Below, piece after piece: positions 37,503-49,514 of a stretch of DNA of 64,000 bases; position 1 is the stretch's first letter; every line of letters begins with the position of its first letter. A model generated the notes under the pieces. It ran no database searches. It had not been told where the DNA came from and saw nothing but the letters and a program-made list of their open reading frames with translations. The position numbers were made by a program, and so were the translations under genes. Source of the stretch: Rhipicephalus microplus (Eukaryota; Arthropoda; Arachnida; Ixodida; Ixodidae); the NCBI RefSeq assembly GCF_043290135.1, contig NC_134710.1, positions 455,948,376 through 456,012,375 of the forward strand, read 5' to 3'.

Positions 37503-37943
37503 GTGGTGTGTAATGATCAAAAGGTATATCACAACATACAACTTACTAATAGTTACTCGAAATCGTGTAAGAACATGGACGATAATTGCTTCCACAAAGT
37601 ATTACACATGCCTCTCATGCTGGTTTTAGAAGTGTGCGATGAGTGTGAGCTGAGCCATCTGGTGTCACGCGGCTTAAACGCAGCTGGACGGCTAGAAAAA
37701 GCCGGACAATCCACTGGTGCAGCTACTTCGTGGAATCCTGTACGAGTCAGAGACCTCCTTCGCCATGAGCTTCGTGGCATTTTCTTACCTGGCAAAGTGC
37801 GCAACGTGGTCTTACGCCACCACCCTGCATTACAGATACGCCTCACGGTTGTGAGATGGAATTTGGGGAAGGAATCTTGTGTGCGCCACACAGAGTTGCG
37901 TGCAGAACCATCGAGAGTGTCAACATCAATGTTATCTTCTTAG
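37503..37943 (+). other. Unassigned 146-codon open frame, open on both strands
   Basis: The plus frame has no stop for 146 codons, and the minus strand is open over most of the same interval (37553-37891). The region is richer in G+C than its neighbours. The minus frame is rich in Ser, Arg and Trp, with repeated W-R-R-R-S-like runs. Long open frames on both strands in a GC-richer island suggest an old coding sequence or mobile-element fragment, but I cannot identify it on either strand. Confidence 0.2.
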
Positions 37944-37999
37944 ATCGAGACCTATTGAAGATCGATCTTGTACAAAAATGAGAGGGACCTTCTTAACGT

Positions 38000-39989
38000 G
38001 GAACACGGTGTAAATTAACCATTCACGTATATTTTAGGTACGACACTAAGCTGCTCCTTTTCGTTATTTACATGGATCCGTAAACGCTGGCATTCAGCCC
38101 GACGCTGCATGCCTTGATTACTCTGAGATAGGGGTCTTCGAGAAGCGCCCCGTGGACCGCAATAAAGAAGCCTGATGGCAGTCGTGGTTATGTGCGGGTA
38201 GTTTTTATATTTTCTTGATAGATAATTTCATAAGCTACGCCATCGCTGCTGGTAGCAAGCATTTTTGTTTTTCGTGAGGCAGGCCATGCAATCACGTATT
38301 GAAGCATAGCTGTGAAACAAAGCACGCTATTTTTGAACTCACGTCCAAATTTGAGACGAGATTTGTATCCACGTGTTTCTGAAAAGCCGACGTCCAATCT
38401 ACTTCTCTGAAATCATCTAGATATGAGTTATGGCTAAACCCATTTTTCAAATTAGAGCATCAGCTCATATTTTGGTCCCTATTATTTTCAAACAAAACTG
38501 ATGTAGTAAAAAACTCATCCTTCATACTGAGATAGTATGCACACATTCTTTACGCCCGAATGAGGCACAAGTTGATTAACAGTTTTTAATAGTTTCCGCT
38601 TGTAACTTGGCGGAGTGAGGTCTGATGAACCACACGGAAGCACGCTCGTCACCTTTTTTTGTTTTATTAATCATTTTCCAAGCAGCATATAATCCAAATT
38701 CAGAGCTGTCGCGGACCTCGCAGTATTCTCTCTATGTTTGTTGTATGAGTGGACCAAAAAGTCTACCGTCTGATTTTAATGATGGAAGTTATTTATGTGA
38801 CAGCTGGAATATACCGTTGCATTTCTTGGAGACCAACTTTGTGCTCTTTAGTAATCGAGACGTTTCGATGTGCATTCAAAACAACACTAACGCTCACTAG
38901 CGTAACAAGGACTGTGTTTCTGCAATTATCTAACATAAAAACGTGCGTAGAAACAATCATTACACTTTCTAAGGGCTCTCTTTTTCATCAAGTGATATCA
39001 GGGTAGCCTTCGAGGCGGATCAGCAAACTGGTGAAGGCTACGGTAGATCATGCTAGGGTTTAGTAAGCGTCACATTTATGGGACTCAGAAGAAAGGTGCC
39101 CTGTTTTTGGTATTCAAGCCTTTTAAAATAATGTAGTGCGCATTATATCTCGAGGTTACACATGTACACGGGGTACAACTTTGCCAAAGTCACGGGTGAA
39201 ACTCGGGAGCTTACTGGTTCATTGAACAATAGAATTTTGTAACTAGTTAGTTGTAGATTGTAGGATTATTGATGGATAATAGTTCAACATTTCAGGAAGA
39301 GATAAACAAGTGCATTGTAGAGCTTTTGGCCATCGCTTTAATGTAGATTTTTTATCTGGCGCAGCTTTTATTTCTTTGATGGCGACAACCTAAAAGACCA
39401 GAACCGGCGTTGAATTAGAGAACATTGCCTTCGCCAGTGCAAAAAAAAGTGGCTTCTACACAGCGGCGCATGAGAAAAGGCCATACATCGCAGTGGTACG
39501 ATGTCAAAAAAATACATTGAAGAGGTTTGGGCACCAAAGTGATTATAATAATTTAAAATGTCTCTGCGAATCGGGTGCTATTGCTTTGATGACGAGGTCT
39601 TCTTTAACGTGTTCTTAATACGAAGCATAAGCATAACTGAGTGTGAACTATTAGTGCTAGAAATGAAATGATGCCCACAAGAAAAAAGACGAATACAAGC
39701 AAGTTTAAGCCACGGTTGCTCATGAGTTAAGGGATGCCCATGTATGCCCTTTTGTTGCGCATTTGGACGCAGAAAAAACTTGGCTGCATATCTGCGTGCT
39801 TCCCAGCAAATCGTGCCTCCGGAGGCGCTGCGAGATGTTTCAACGCCATCTAGTATTATTGTCGAGAAACGGGGGCTTGACAAGATCCAAGGGCCGATGG
39901 CAGGTGGCAGCACAGTTTCGTCTGCCGAGCGCTTTTTCGTGCACAGCGTGGCATGTTCAGCGAAGCGCAAGACACTCGCTTTTTTTTTG
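38000..39989. other. Non-coding stretch
   Basis: Nothing recognisable. The frame at 39744-40013 runs into the repeat shared with 44.3 kb and is probably not a gene. Confidence 0.45.
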
Positions 39990-40150
39990 CAAAGTGGAGC
40001 ATTTCAAGCGTAGCATAAGAAACACTACAATCCTTAAAACTACGTATTCATTTATTTTATAGTAAAAGTACACACCGCCTAATATTTACTCAGTAGTTTT
40101 GTGCCTCAGATATGCGTGATATGGAATTTTTGAATGTTCACAAGTAGGAA
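39990..40150. repeat. Dispersed repeat, copy A
   Basis: Shares the block order gcgtagc.ataag, tacgtattcatttatt, agtacacaccgc and gtgcctcagatatgc with 44330-44485. The two tracts are about 4.3 kb apart in the same orientation. Confidence 0.55.
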
Positions 40151-40563
40151 CGAAGCCATCCGACCAAGATGACTGGGCATCCAAGTGCTTAAACTTTTGA
40201 AGGTTGGCCGACTAATCTGACAGAAAGAACAAAATTTCTGCTTTGAAATATACCAAGAAAAAATATCGCATTTAATAAAAAACCGTGTACGTCAATGGTG
40301 CTGGCACATAAACTCTAATTCGTCGTTCAGCAAAGTGACAGATGGCTCATTATTAGAACGATCTCTCTTCTTCGGGATAAAAAAAAGGGCCACATATAAC
40401 GTCTCGGAGAAGCGTTACCACTCTTGTTCAGAATGACTGGAGTTTGGAGCTCAGGCATCATAACCGCATTGCATCCATAAGATCTTCCTTATTTTTTTAG
40501 AGTGTGCCACTCAAGCGCTCATTCACGCAATGTTCTCTTTTTCTGTAAGAAACATAATTTTGT

Positions 40564-40691
40564 ACAGGACAAGAGGATAAGATAAACGACCCCTCTGGAG
40601 CATTTACCGGTAGGTACTCTCTCTTCTCTCCCGGCATGAACCTTCATGCACACTCTTCCGACGGGCGGTTTATGCGATCCTCTTGTCCTGT
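40564..40691. mobile_element. 128-bp MITE-like element with terminal inverted repeats
   Basis: acaggacaagaggat at 40564-40578 is the perfect reverse complement of atcctcttgtcctgt at 40677-40691. The pairing continues inward with ataaac and ccc after a 3-bp mismatch, for about 29 bp in all. The interior is short and non-coding. No target duplication is visible in the flanks. Confidence 0.55.
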
Positions 40692-41065
40692 GGACGAACA
40701 TCTCTTAGGCCAACTAAACGCTTCATGAATTACCGGTTAGTGAGCATGCACAAAAAATGAATAATGAAAATTATAAGGGTGCATATATGGTAGCGATGTA
40801 TGTAAATGTGGTTGCGAGGAGGTCGCTACAAGGTAAAACTTTCGAGTGGGAGGAGTTACAGCTCGCCAGCTTTGAACCTAAGGGAGAGCTTGCGTTCTTT
40901 GGTCATGTCAGGCAGGCGCCAGCAGCTAGTGGAGCCCTGCTTTTGGGACCCCACCCATCGAGCGCATCACCTTTTTCCGAACCCATGCGATTAAAGTTTT
41001 TTTCTCTCCTTTTCTTGCCGAAAAGTTACCCTATTTAACGGGTTCCATGATTCCAGTATGCGCGA

Positions 41066-41296
41066 GCCCCGCCACAATGGTCTAGCTTGTGTTGGTTATG
41101 GCGCTATACTGCTAGACCCAAACGTCGCGGGATGTAATGCCGACTACGGCCGCTGCACTTTCTAAAAAACCGGATGTGTTTGATGCTCGTGTATCTAGAT
41201 TAAGGTTCACGCTATGGAACGCCAGGTTTCTGTAGCCCTCTACAACGGCGTCCCACATAATCATATAGTGGTTTCGGGACATTGAACCAAAATTCA
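41066..41296 (+). mobile_element. SINE (Ruka-like), moderately degraded
   Basis: Begins gccccgccacaatggtctag like the copy at 16495 and keeps tgtagccctctacaacggcg and cataatcatatagtggttt. An A/T-rich tail replaces (ATCA)n. The B box is mutated (cgtcgcgggatgtaat). Confidence 0.8.
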
Positions 41297-41544
41297 TAAT
41301 AATATAAAATTATTATATTCTTACTAATAATGTTCATATTTTTTTCTTGTGTGTGCACGTGTGCAAATTGGTATATACATGGCGCCCTTGCCTGCCAATA
41401 CAGAGCTGTAAGTGTAGTTTGTCTTTTCTCGTTTTCAAAGGGATAGAGCTAAAGAGCTCGATTGACAGAAGTTCCGTTGTCAACGCCGTGAATTGCGAGT
41501 GAAAAAACACCATCTTGTCCGGCACCAAGAATATAGAAACAGGA

Positions 41545-41590
<46 letters not shown>

Positions 41591-41599
41591 GTAATAATA
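41545..41599 (+). repeat. (AAT)n microsatellite
   Basis: About 18 AAT units with one GT interruption near 41591. It lies directly against the 220-bp tandem units. Confidence 0.95.
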
Positions 41600-42037
41600 A
41601 CGACTTCCGCAACAGCGAGAATCGAACACAGACCGTCTGTGTGGCAAGCAGCTGTGTTCTACATTCTACAGAGCCACGCTATTGCTAGACGTTATTCGTA
41701 AAAAAAAATACAACTATATCAATGTCACGTAGGGAAAGGCGTCTTCTTATCAAGTGTAATATTGCATGGCAAAAGCTTATCATCGCGCAAGGTGTCTAAA
41801 CGTCAGATTTATGCAATGGATGACTACGGCTCCAGCGAGAATCGAACACAGGAGGTCTACGTGGCAAGCAGGTGTTTTACAACTCTATAGATCCACACTA
41901 TCGCTAGACGGTAGTTCGAAAAAAAAAAACACAACACGAGTGTCACGTAGGCGAAGGAGCCTCCTCATCACGTGTAGTATTGCGTGGCAGAAGCTTACAA
42001 TCACGCGAGATATCTCAACATTAAAATTGCAGAATAA
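41598..42037 (-). repeat. Two 220-bp tandem units with tRNA-Gly-like sequence
   Basis: The unit starting near 41598 repeats at 41818. Shared blocks recur 220 bp apart: agcgagaatcgaacacag (41614 and 41834), gtggcaagca, cgctagac and gtgtcacgtagg. On the minus strand each unit contains a tRNA-like stretch (about 41604-41680 and 41824-41900). It has an A-box-like ggctctgtagaatgtagaac, an anticodon-region-like cttgccacac and a B-box-like gtgttcgattctc, resembling tRNA-Gly(GCC). The acceptor stem does not pair, so these are tRNA-derived repeats rather than genes. Confidence 0.65.
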
Positions 42038-44329
42038 GTGGGCATTTTAAAGACCCGCACCAAGACGTACTTCGGCATATTCCCAACATTTAACCGCACA
42101 AGTTCGTGGGCTTCGCGCTGTTGTTGTTCTTGTGAGCTGTTTTTTCGCTCTGTTTATTAGTTCAAGATAAATTTTCTTCGCCTGCAATGTCGTCAACATA
42201 GTAAGGAGCTGCGCACGTTCACGTGTTGCCTTAGAAATGCGTAGCAGGTGCTTCGCCGATTCGCAAAAGCAAGAAATTGGCTTACTCTATGGCCACCTAA
42301 CAACTACTCATAGAGTAGAAATTTGAGGATACTTCAAAACAGCCAATGTTACGCGCACAGTTGTTCGTTATCTTGTGGGACAGCTGAGGATTGCGCCGAG
42401 AAGCGCAGCCCGAATAGCAGTTCACAAGATGATGGGCACGGCGACCAATTACGCTATCGTGTTTAACTCTTGAAGGCAAAGCTAAGAAATCTAAGTATTT
42501 TTTCATGTTTTCATTTAATTTCTTCAGCTGAGATGTCCTAATGAGCTATGCACGACAATTCATTCTTTTACAACAACATCATTTGATTTTCGCTTTGAAG
42601 GGACCATGGTTAGCAATCGAACACGCGACATCGAATTTAGCCCCGGATCACTTCCACAAACCACAGCGGGTGTCGTTGAGATGCACGTGACAAGGGGAGT
42701 GGAAATTTTCGTACGAGCGTGATCAGAGTGCGATATGGGCATGCACTCTCAGTCACTTCGCTCTGTATGGCGCACAAAGTGCAAGTAATAGCCGAGTTTC
42801 ACATGCGTGCATGCCTGTTCATAGAGCGACATGGTTGTGGTCTGTGCTTACTGAAATGTGTGCCGTGGTATGTGAGTAGGCAAAAGTATGATGCGTGTGT
42901 CTGTCTTATAAAATCAGATACTCTTGACGCTATGTTGTAGCAGCAACAGCAGTGGCCACTGCACCAGGCAGCAGCTATTGAGCATCATAAGACTATAATA
43001 AAGAGCAGATTAGAAGGTAGTAGAAGTCATGCGAGCTGAGTTGTTCAATCATTCAGTATGCTAGCATATCTTGTATGCTTTCAGATTGCAGGTGCTCTAG
43101 AGGGAATAGAGATACCTTGAAATTGTTCTCTGTGTGTCTGTGACGAATTTACGAAATTAAATAATGAAACATTGTCTACGTACGCCACTGCTTTTGCTAC
43201 AGGCGCACCTGGGAGATCATCGATAACGTTCGTTGCGTGGTTGAAAATCGACATTTACGGAAGACCGGGTATATTGGTAGTGGCAGCCCCCGTAGGTTGG
43301 ATATTCTGCAATTGCTGTTGGATGCTCAGGTAATGATCTTCTCATATTGAACATGAGATCGGAGAGAGTCGGCCCCCAGTGGCGAATTGAAGAAACCTCG
43401 CCTTGTGGGTCACTACTTGTGTCCTTTGGTCGTCCGAGTTTCTTGGCCTGTGTGCGTAAGTTACACACGTCCTGAGAAGGCAGCTTATCTTGTTGCGTTT
43501 CCTTAGTGCCAAATGCCCGAACGTATATACCAACACACTATACAGAAACGTTTCGGTTTCTGAGACGTGTGTACCCTCTAATAAGTGTGTACGTGCCTTG
43601 TTAGTATGGAATTACAGGTGGTTATCCTAACATTCACACTTTAAAATAATTTTAATGTGGGTGCCACTTTGTCGTTCAAGCACAGCCCATAGCACATCTG
43701 TTGTTCTCCAAAGCAAAAGAAGTACTAAAATGGTAGGTGAAAATGCACAGTTTAAGCGACATCACCTGTTAGGTTTTTGCACATTTTGAAATTCTTGTGA
43801 TACCGCTAAGCATGAATGAGCGTTCACATGGCATTTAAGGAATAAACAAACAGACCCCAAGCCATGTACTTTTATACTGGCGAACGTATTTATGTGTTAA
43901 TGAGAGCAGATGGTTCAAACTTTTTCATCATCTAATTTCGCCAACCTTTCCGCCCCTCACACCACCCCCTTTTTAGCTCGTAGATTATGAAGAAAACACA
44001 TGTTTGTCTTAGAAGCGCAACACTATTTTTGTTGTTTTACATGCAAAACAACAGTTGAAAAATTGGTCTCGTATCTGTCATTAAAACGCCATTGCATGGC
44101 GTCTTGAGAGAGTGAACAAAACATTTATTTGATGTTCTGCGCTAGACAATCGTTGATTTGTATCCTAGAGGCGCTGCGTTAGTGCCTAGATGCGTCCAGT
44201 GGAGGCTAATGAGCGCATCGAGGCACGTGAGACATGAGCGCTATCGGTGGATGGCCTCTGATTTAGCAATCGTGCGGCGTGCGCACCCGTCTTAGCAAAG
44301 CCTTAAAAACACTTGCCTTTTGTGCATAG
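42038..44329. other. Non-coding stretch
   Basis: No supportable gene, RNA gene or element is seen in this interval. Confidence 0.5.
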
Positions 44330-44485
44330 CGTTGCATTGTCAGCGTAGCGTGATAAGCGCTACGTTCTTTAGAATTACTTATTTATGCCTTCTTTTGTAT
44401 AAAGATACACACCACGCAATACTGACCTGTTGTTAGGTGCCTCAGATATGCACAATGATTGCTTTTTATATGACAATCACACAAG
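44330..44485. repeat. Dispersed repeat, copy B
   Basis: Partner of 39990-40150, with gatacacaccacgcaat and gtgcctcagatatgcacaat conserved. Confidence 0.55.
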
Positions 44486-47241
44486 TTTGAACGCTAAAAC
44501 TTGGGAAATATTGGTCGGCGCTGCGGATGGGGTTGCATTTTAGCCGTTTCGGGTATCGGTTCAGCAGACAAGTTGACAAGCGGGGACGGAAAGGCAGACA
44601 GGCAGAGCAAAATTCTTGCAGCGAAGCACTCCATGAATAACTATCGTCTATAAAACACGTGCAACTGGGACTGAAGGCCATTGGCCCATTGATAGGCAAA
44701 TTGCACATGTCTCGCGCATAAAAGCAACTTGTTGTCTTCGTGAATTACTGTGGAAGTTAAGATCGCATATTTCACAATTAGACTACAGTCAAGGCGCTTT
44801 GCTCGCTGTCGATCGGCTCAAATGACCTACAGTTAAGCACCGCTGTGTACGTTTTTGTACGCGCCACCGACACCTATGCACAGAAACGCGGCGAGGGTTC
44901 TGTCGTCCGTTATAGGAGCAAATAGAAAAATGCTATGTATGTTTCAAAGCCTGTCTTTAGTGAAACTCTTCATACTCATTAGCTCTGGACGACCTAATAA
45001 GAAAAAAAAACCGATGAAATCAATGCACCATTCACAAGTTGGCAGGCTGAAAGTTTTATTATTTGATCGGAATACGCTCTGTGGTGTTAATGATATAACC
45101 GGGGAATTGACTGGTCAGCGGTCGACAAAATGAATTCACGTGTTAAAATTATCGGAGCATTCTTTTATATCTGGAGGTTCTACCTCGGAACTTGAAGTAC
45201 CATACGGTACGGTGATCTTTTTTTCTGCGACATAAATCACCATAAAATTGTTAGGAAGTTTTCGGCAAACGTAGTTTATGAACATGTGTCAATTAGTACA
45301 TTTTCGCTTGACCACAAGGGCACACAGTGGTCATTTAAACACCTGACTATCTTGACAGAAACACTGAGCAGTGCAAACAGTCTCCTATTGCAGGTATAAA
45401 TGTGCTTCAAACCCATCTATGGCCTGCTTTCATCTAGCTTGTGGTTCCATCATCATGTAAAAACTGATCTCAGGCGAGTCACAAAATTGTGGCGCATCAT
45501 ATGTTCTACCCACTGATAGAAGCGTGCGAGTGGGATCAACGAACGTGGCTGAAGCAGAGATGGAATGACTCGGCCCATCTCCCTTGTACGCATAACAACA
45601 CGTGTGTGCGAGGGCAGCCGTCAATTGGTGCTCAAGAAGTGAGGAAACCCCACACCCGTCTAGAAGGAGCAGGTAACGACGCCGGGGGGGGGGAGGAAGG
45701 AGGGAAAGTGCTGCTCGAGCCGCTTCTGTGAACTTTGATTACAAGTGGGCGGCCGTCATTGCTCGCGTGCACTCTATTTCGGTAGGCACCAGCAAATTCC
45801 TTGTACACCCTTCTGCATGCTGTGCTCTCAACGTGAAGATACATGACGAAAAGCACTCCCCTCTCTGTAATAGCCGTTTTTTCTTAAAAAAGTGTTTTGT
45901 AGAGCTACGCCAGACCACATTCAAAACAGTTCGCTGCTATTCTTACTTTGTGCGACATTCCAATTAGTTATCCCGCAATCTTCGCTTCGCCCTTGCGGTG
46001 AAACTGATTTTATGGAACCATCCCTGCGCAACCGCACTTGACACCATAGCATGATACATAGCCACAGAGAAAACGCCTTCACACCACGCCTTGTGAAGAA
46101 TGGCTACGCATGAATTCCAGCTTGTGTGCCGTTAGTCATGGCTTAAGTAAGTTTTTATCTAAAGTGTGTAGGAGGTGGTTAGACAGCTTATATTCTCAAG
46201 ACATAAGGAGTCTATAGATACCGAGTTCGCAGGAGTTCTTTGTCACAACTTTGGCAGTTCACCAACCGCATATGTTTATAATGACAATCACCATTGCGAC
46301 CTGTGTCTACGTTTACGAACAAACTTAGCATTGTAAAGCTGTTGCAAATCACGGGGCTTGTTGATCGAAGCAGCATTTTTCAGTTTACGAGGCTTTTAGC
46401 AGTAAACCACCATGGCAGTTCACGTACAGCGCACAACAATTATTTAGCTGTCTGTTTGAATTCTTTCCTCTAGCATGCTGATAGCTAAAGGTCTCGCGTG
46501 ATATATTTCTTAGCGAAAGAAAAAAAATCAGGCAATCCCTGCACTTGGTATATCGTTACGCAAAGTGGCCCGCAGGTCTCAGGAACCGCTTCAACTTACT
46601 ATGGGTGTTGAAATGAAATGACACGAAATATTGCCGTGAGTATGAAAGAAGTCTTTAATATATGTATAAACTATGTGTCTAATCGCAACAATCTAACTAA
46701 TGGACGAGCCGAAGGATTTTTTTTCCTAGAATTGCTGTGAACGTGACGAGAATTAGTCCTTCACAGCATGATTCAGCACGTCGTTCGAGTTAAAGCACTC
46801 ACCAGTCAGATGTTTTTAGGTGGCTAAACGCATGCAAATTACAGGCGACAAATGGTGGCTCATTTAACACCTTCCTCTGTCGGTAATCGGATAATGCCTC
46901 GTTCTCCTCAGTCGTGTAATTCCGAAATGCAAACGTTGCCCTGCCCCCAAACCTAGTACCACGTCAATTGGATGACGCTCTTTTGAAAGCCTCACTGTCC
47001 TCAGTGAATGGCAGCACGCCGAATAGCTCCAATCCGCGATGAAGATTGCAGTGCATTTCTAAATGTCTGACTATATTACGCCATAATGGCATAAGTATTA
47101 TTAACGGTAAAGTTGTTACAATATTTCGTACTTTTTTATTTGAACACTCCTTGTAAAAAGGCGGTCCTCCGTTCCGATGAACCAGAAAAGAAGTTCTCAT
47201 TTGCAGATTATTATGTACCCTGACGAGCTATACAATTTAAT
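44486..47241. other. Non-coding stretch
   Basis: No gene is recognisable. A short motif ttcgcccttgcggtgaaactg near 45986 resembles ttcgcccttgtggcgaaactg near 15450. This may be another worn dispersed repeat. Confidence 0.45.
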
Positions 47242-48050
47242 CTATCAATCAATCAATTAATTAATCAATCAATCAATCATTTTATTTTCTTTAGATAAGG
47301 TGGAATACAGGACTAAAAGCTCAAGAGCATGAAGAGGTCCTGACCTCGTTCACAAGCTGACAAAGCAGCAGGAATGGCAGTCAATCATGCACAACAAATA
47401 TGAAATGCACATACAGGTATAACATCATAAAAAGTGATACAAAAAGTTTATGAAAACAGTGCTAAGATAAAAAGCGAGTACTTAAATTGTAGGGTCATAA
47501 AGTGGCATGAACATGAAAAGCAATAATAAAAAAGAAAGAATGGGCATAAATTCTGAGAGATGTATCATTGAGGATAATGTATCAGTTGGGCGAAGTGTTT
47601 ATTCTGACAATTTCGTTTAGAGGAAGGATCGAAATCTGCGCGGTTTAAAAAGTTTAACAAAGAAGGTAGTCTGTAGGGCAATGATTGTTTGTCATAAAAA
47701 GTTCTTGGGGTGGGTACAGTCCAAGCTTCCATTAGTCAGTATTGTCAAACATATTCATTGCAAAGGATGCTGTAGAACTGGAGGGACAGGCAATTGAGAG
47801 TGACAATAGAAACGGAGCTGATGCCAGTGATACAGTTGATCTCCTGCACTGGAAAAAGATGTGATATCCAAATTTCCCTCAGCAGACCAATGCATCAGTT
47901 GACTTTCATGCTGGCCACATCCTCAATCAAGTTAAAAAGCCTCTGACAAGGAGCACTGATGAATGACAAGTTTTGAAAATCTAGAGTACTGATGTTTTGG
48001 GCAATGCTGAAATAGGTTTTCCCATCTTTTGGTTTTTCATCTACACTGCA
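47242..48050 (-). mobile_element. Possible LINE 3' end with GATT-type tail
   Basis: A tract of (atca)n at 47242-47279 is followed by ttttattttctttag. Read on the minus strand, this is an aataaaat poly(A)-like end with a (GATT)n tail. The next roughly 800 bp is a uniform AT-rich tract without frames. The tail suggests a retroposed minus-strand element, but its coding part is not present. Confidence 0.4.
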
Positions 48051-48396
48051 CGTAATTCATCAAAACAAAAGAAATTACAGCAAGCTTCACTTCATGAAAA
48101 GCATCCGACATCGAGGCCTTATTTGGCCCTTCTCATCGCGCGTTGCATATTCTGCCAACTTTCATGAGTCACGGCTTATCTTCGTTATATTATTGTTTTT
48201 ACATCGCTACTCAAAGGTAGCTTTCAAGGTGTGACCCCATGGTTCTGGTGGGTGAGGGTTGCCCTAGAGTGTGCTCGTTTTTAGAGAATTTATGTTCTTT
48301 CTCTGCTGCTCCTAAATCTGTTAGGTCTGCAGACCATGTCCTCATTTGAGGGAACGTACAATGACGTTTCTCACCTTGCCTCGCTTCGTCAGAGAG

Positions 48397-48555
48397 GCGC
48401 CACCAGGGGTGGCACACCGGGCACGTGCCCCCAACCCTAGAAATTTTCTCGCTATGGCAGAGAAAGCGAAAAAAGGCTATTATAAGAGGATGCCCCTCTC
48501 GAAATCAAGGTGGTGCCCCCCCCCCTGACGAAAAAATGCCTGGCTACGCGCTTGG
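48397..48555. mobile_element. Possible MITE of the GTAGCCA family
   Basis: Has C-rich blocks (gtgccccccccccctg) and ends ctggctacgcg, the inverse of the cgtagccag terminus of this family. The left terminus is not clear. Confidence 0.3.
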
Positions 48556-48776
48556 GCACCGCCATTTCCCCTTTTCCACCATGCATCACTGTGGCCCCTC
48601 AGCTCACGACACTAGTTTACGCAAACGCTACCAACGCCGATACAGGGCTGAGTGTGAGAGCTTCTTATGACAAGAAAGAAACTGCAGATAGGTGCGACCT
48701 TCAGATACACAAAGAAAGCAGAGTGTACCAGTAAACAAGTGAGGGTTAAGGACCTTGTGGCAGAAAGAAGAAGAAA

Positions 48777-49004
48777 TGGCCATGGGATGGGCACGTATCA
48801 CGTAGGCAGGATAACTGCTGGTCATTAGGGGTCGCTGACTGGATTCCAAGTGAAGGCAATTGTGTGAAGGGGAGGCAGAAAATTAGGTGGACAGATTGGA
48901 CTAAGACATTTGCGAATACTATGGGGCAGGAACAAGAACAGAACTGGTTTAATTGGCAGAACATAGGGGAGGCCTTTTTCGTGCAGTGGGCAGTGTCAAA
49001 CTAA
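48777..49004 (+). mobile_element. LINE ORF2 C-terminal fragment
   Basis: One uninterrupted frame of 75 codons plus TAA. It contains DGHVSRRQDNCWSLGVADWI, KGRQKIRWTDW and GEAFFVQWAVSN. This spacing (W..GHV.R..DNRW ... GR...RW.DD ... W ... GEAFV.QW) is typical of the extreme C-terminus of arthropod LINE polymerases. The 5' side is truncated. It belongs to a different family from the LINE at 57.6 kb and lies 270 bp upstream of the P450 exon. Confidence 0.75.
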
Positions 49005-49272
49005 TGGTCGGGATGACGATGCCAAAGACAATATTATAAATTTTATAGGTGAACTGTGATCGTGTGCTTGTTTTAGGCACTCCTTGAGCAGGCACTGTGG
49101 GAGCTTTTTTGCATTTAGTTGGCTCTACCCTTTCAGGCAATGACGTGAGAAGCAGTGCAGAAGAACACGTGAACATACCAAAACCAAGCATGTATAGTAG
49201 CGATTGAGTGTCTGAGCAAAGTTCACACTCTTTCACAGATCTTTAGTCTGTGCACCATACTTTTGTCAACAG

Positions 49273-49470
49273 GAGGTGGCTAAAACAGACGAGGATAACG
49301 ACGCCTCAAAAAGAGGAGCCAATAGGCCAGGAGGCTTTTTCGAACCTATTGACGACGATACTTTGCTGGCGAACAGCCTGTTGTTCTTAATTGCTGGCTT
49401 CGAGACCACTGCAAGCACCCTGTCTTCCATCCTACACCTAATGGCTCAGCATCCAGAAGAGCAAGACAAG
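49273..49470 (+). CDS. Cytochrome P450 exon (I-helix region)
   Basis: A 66-codon exon, phase 0 at both ends. It is bounded by a pyrimidine-containing tract and ag at 49271-49272, and by a gtagga donor at 49471. It encodes the membrane-bound monooxygenase segment around helix I. IDDDTLLANSLLFLIAGFETT has the oxygen-activating motif (A/G)Gx(D/E)T(T/S) at exon residues 41-46. It is followed by LMAQHPEEQDK, which matches the start of the J-helix region. The style fits clan 3 (CYP3/CYP6-like) tick P450s. No other P450 exon, including the heme-binding Cys loop, was found in the window. Introns must therefore be long, or this is an orphan exon. Retroelement debris fills both flanks. Confidence 0.88.
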
Positions 49471-49514
49471 GTAGGAGCGAAATATAAATCTCATTTGGCA
49501 GGGCTCGCAACCGA

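Noticed and set aside
41545..41599. CRISPR-like short regular repeats
   Set aside because: Simple trinucleotide microsatellite. No repeat-spacer structure occurs anywhere in the window.
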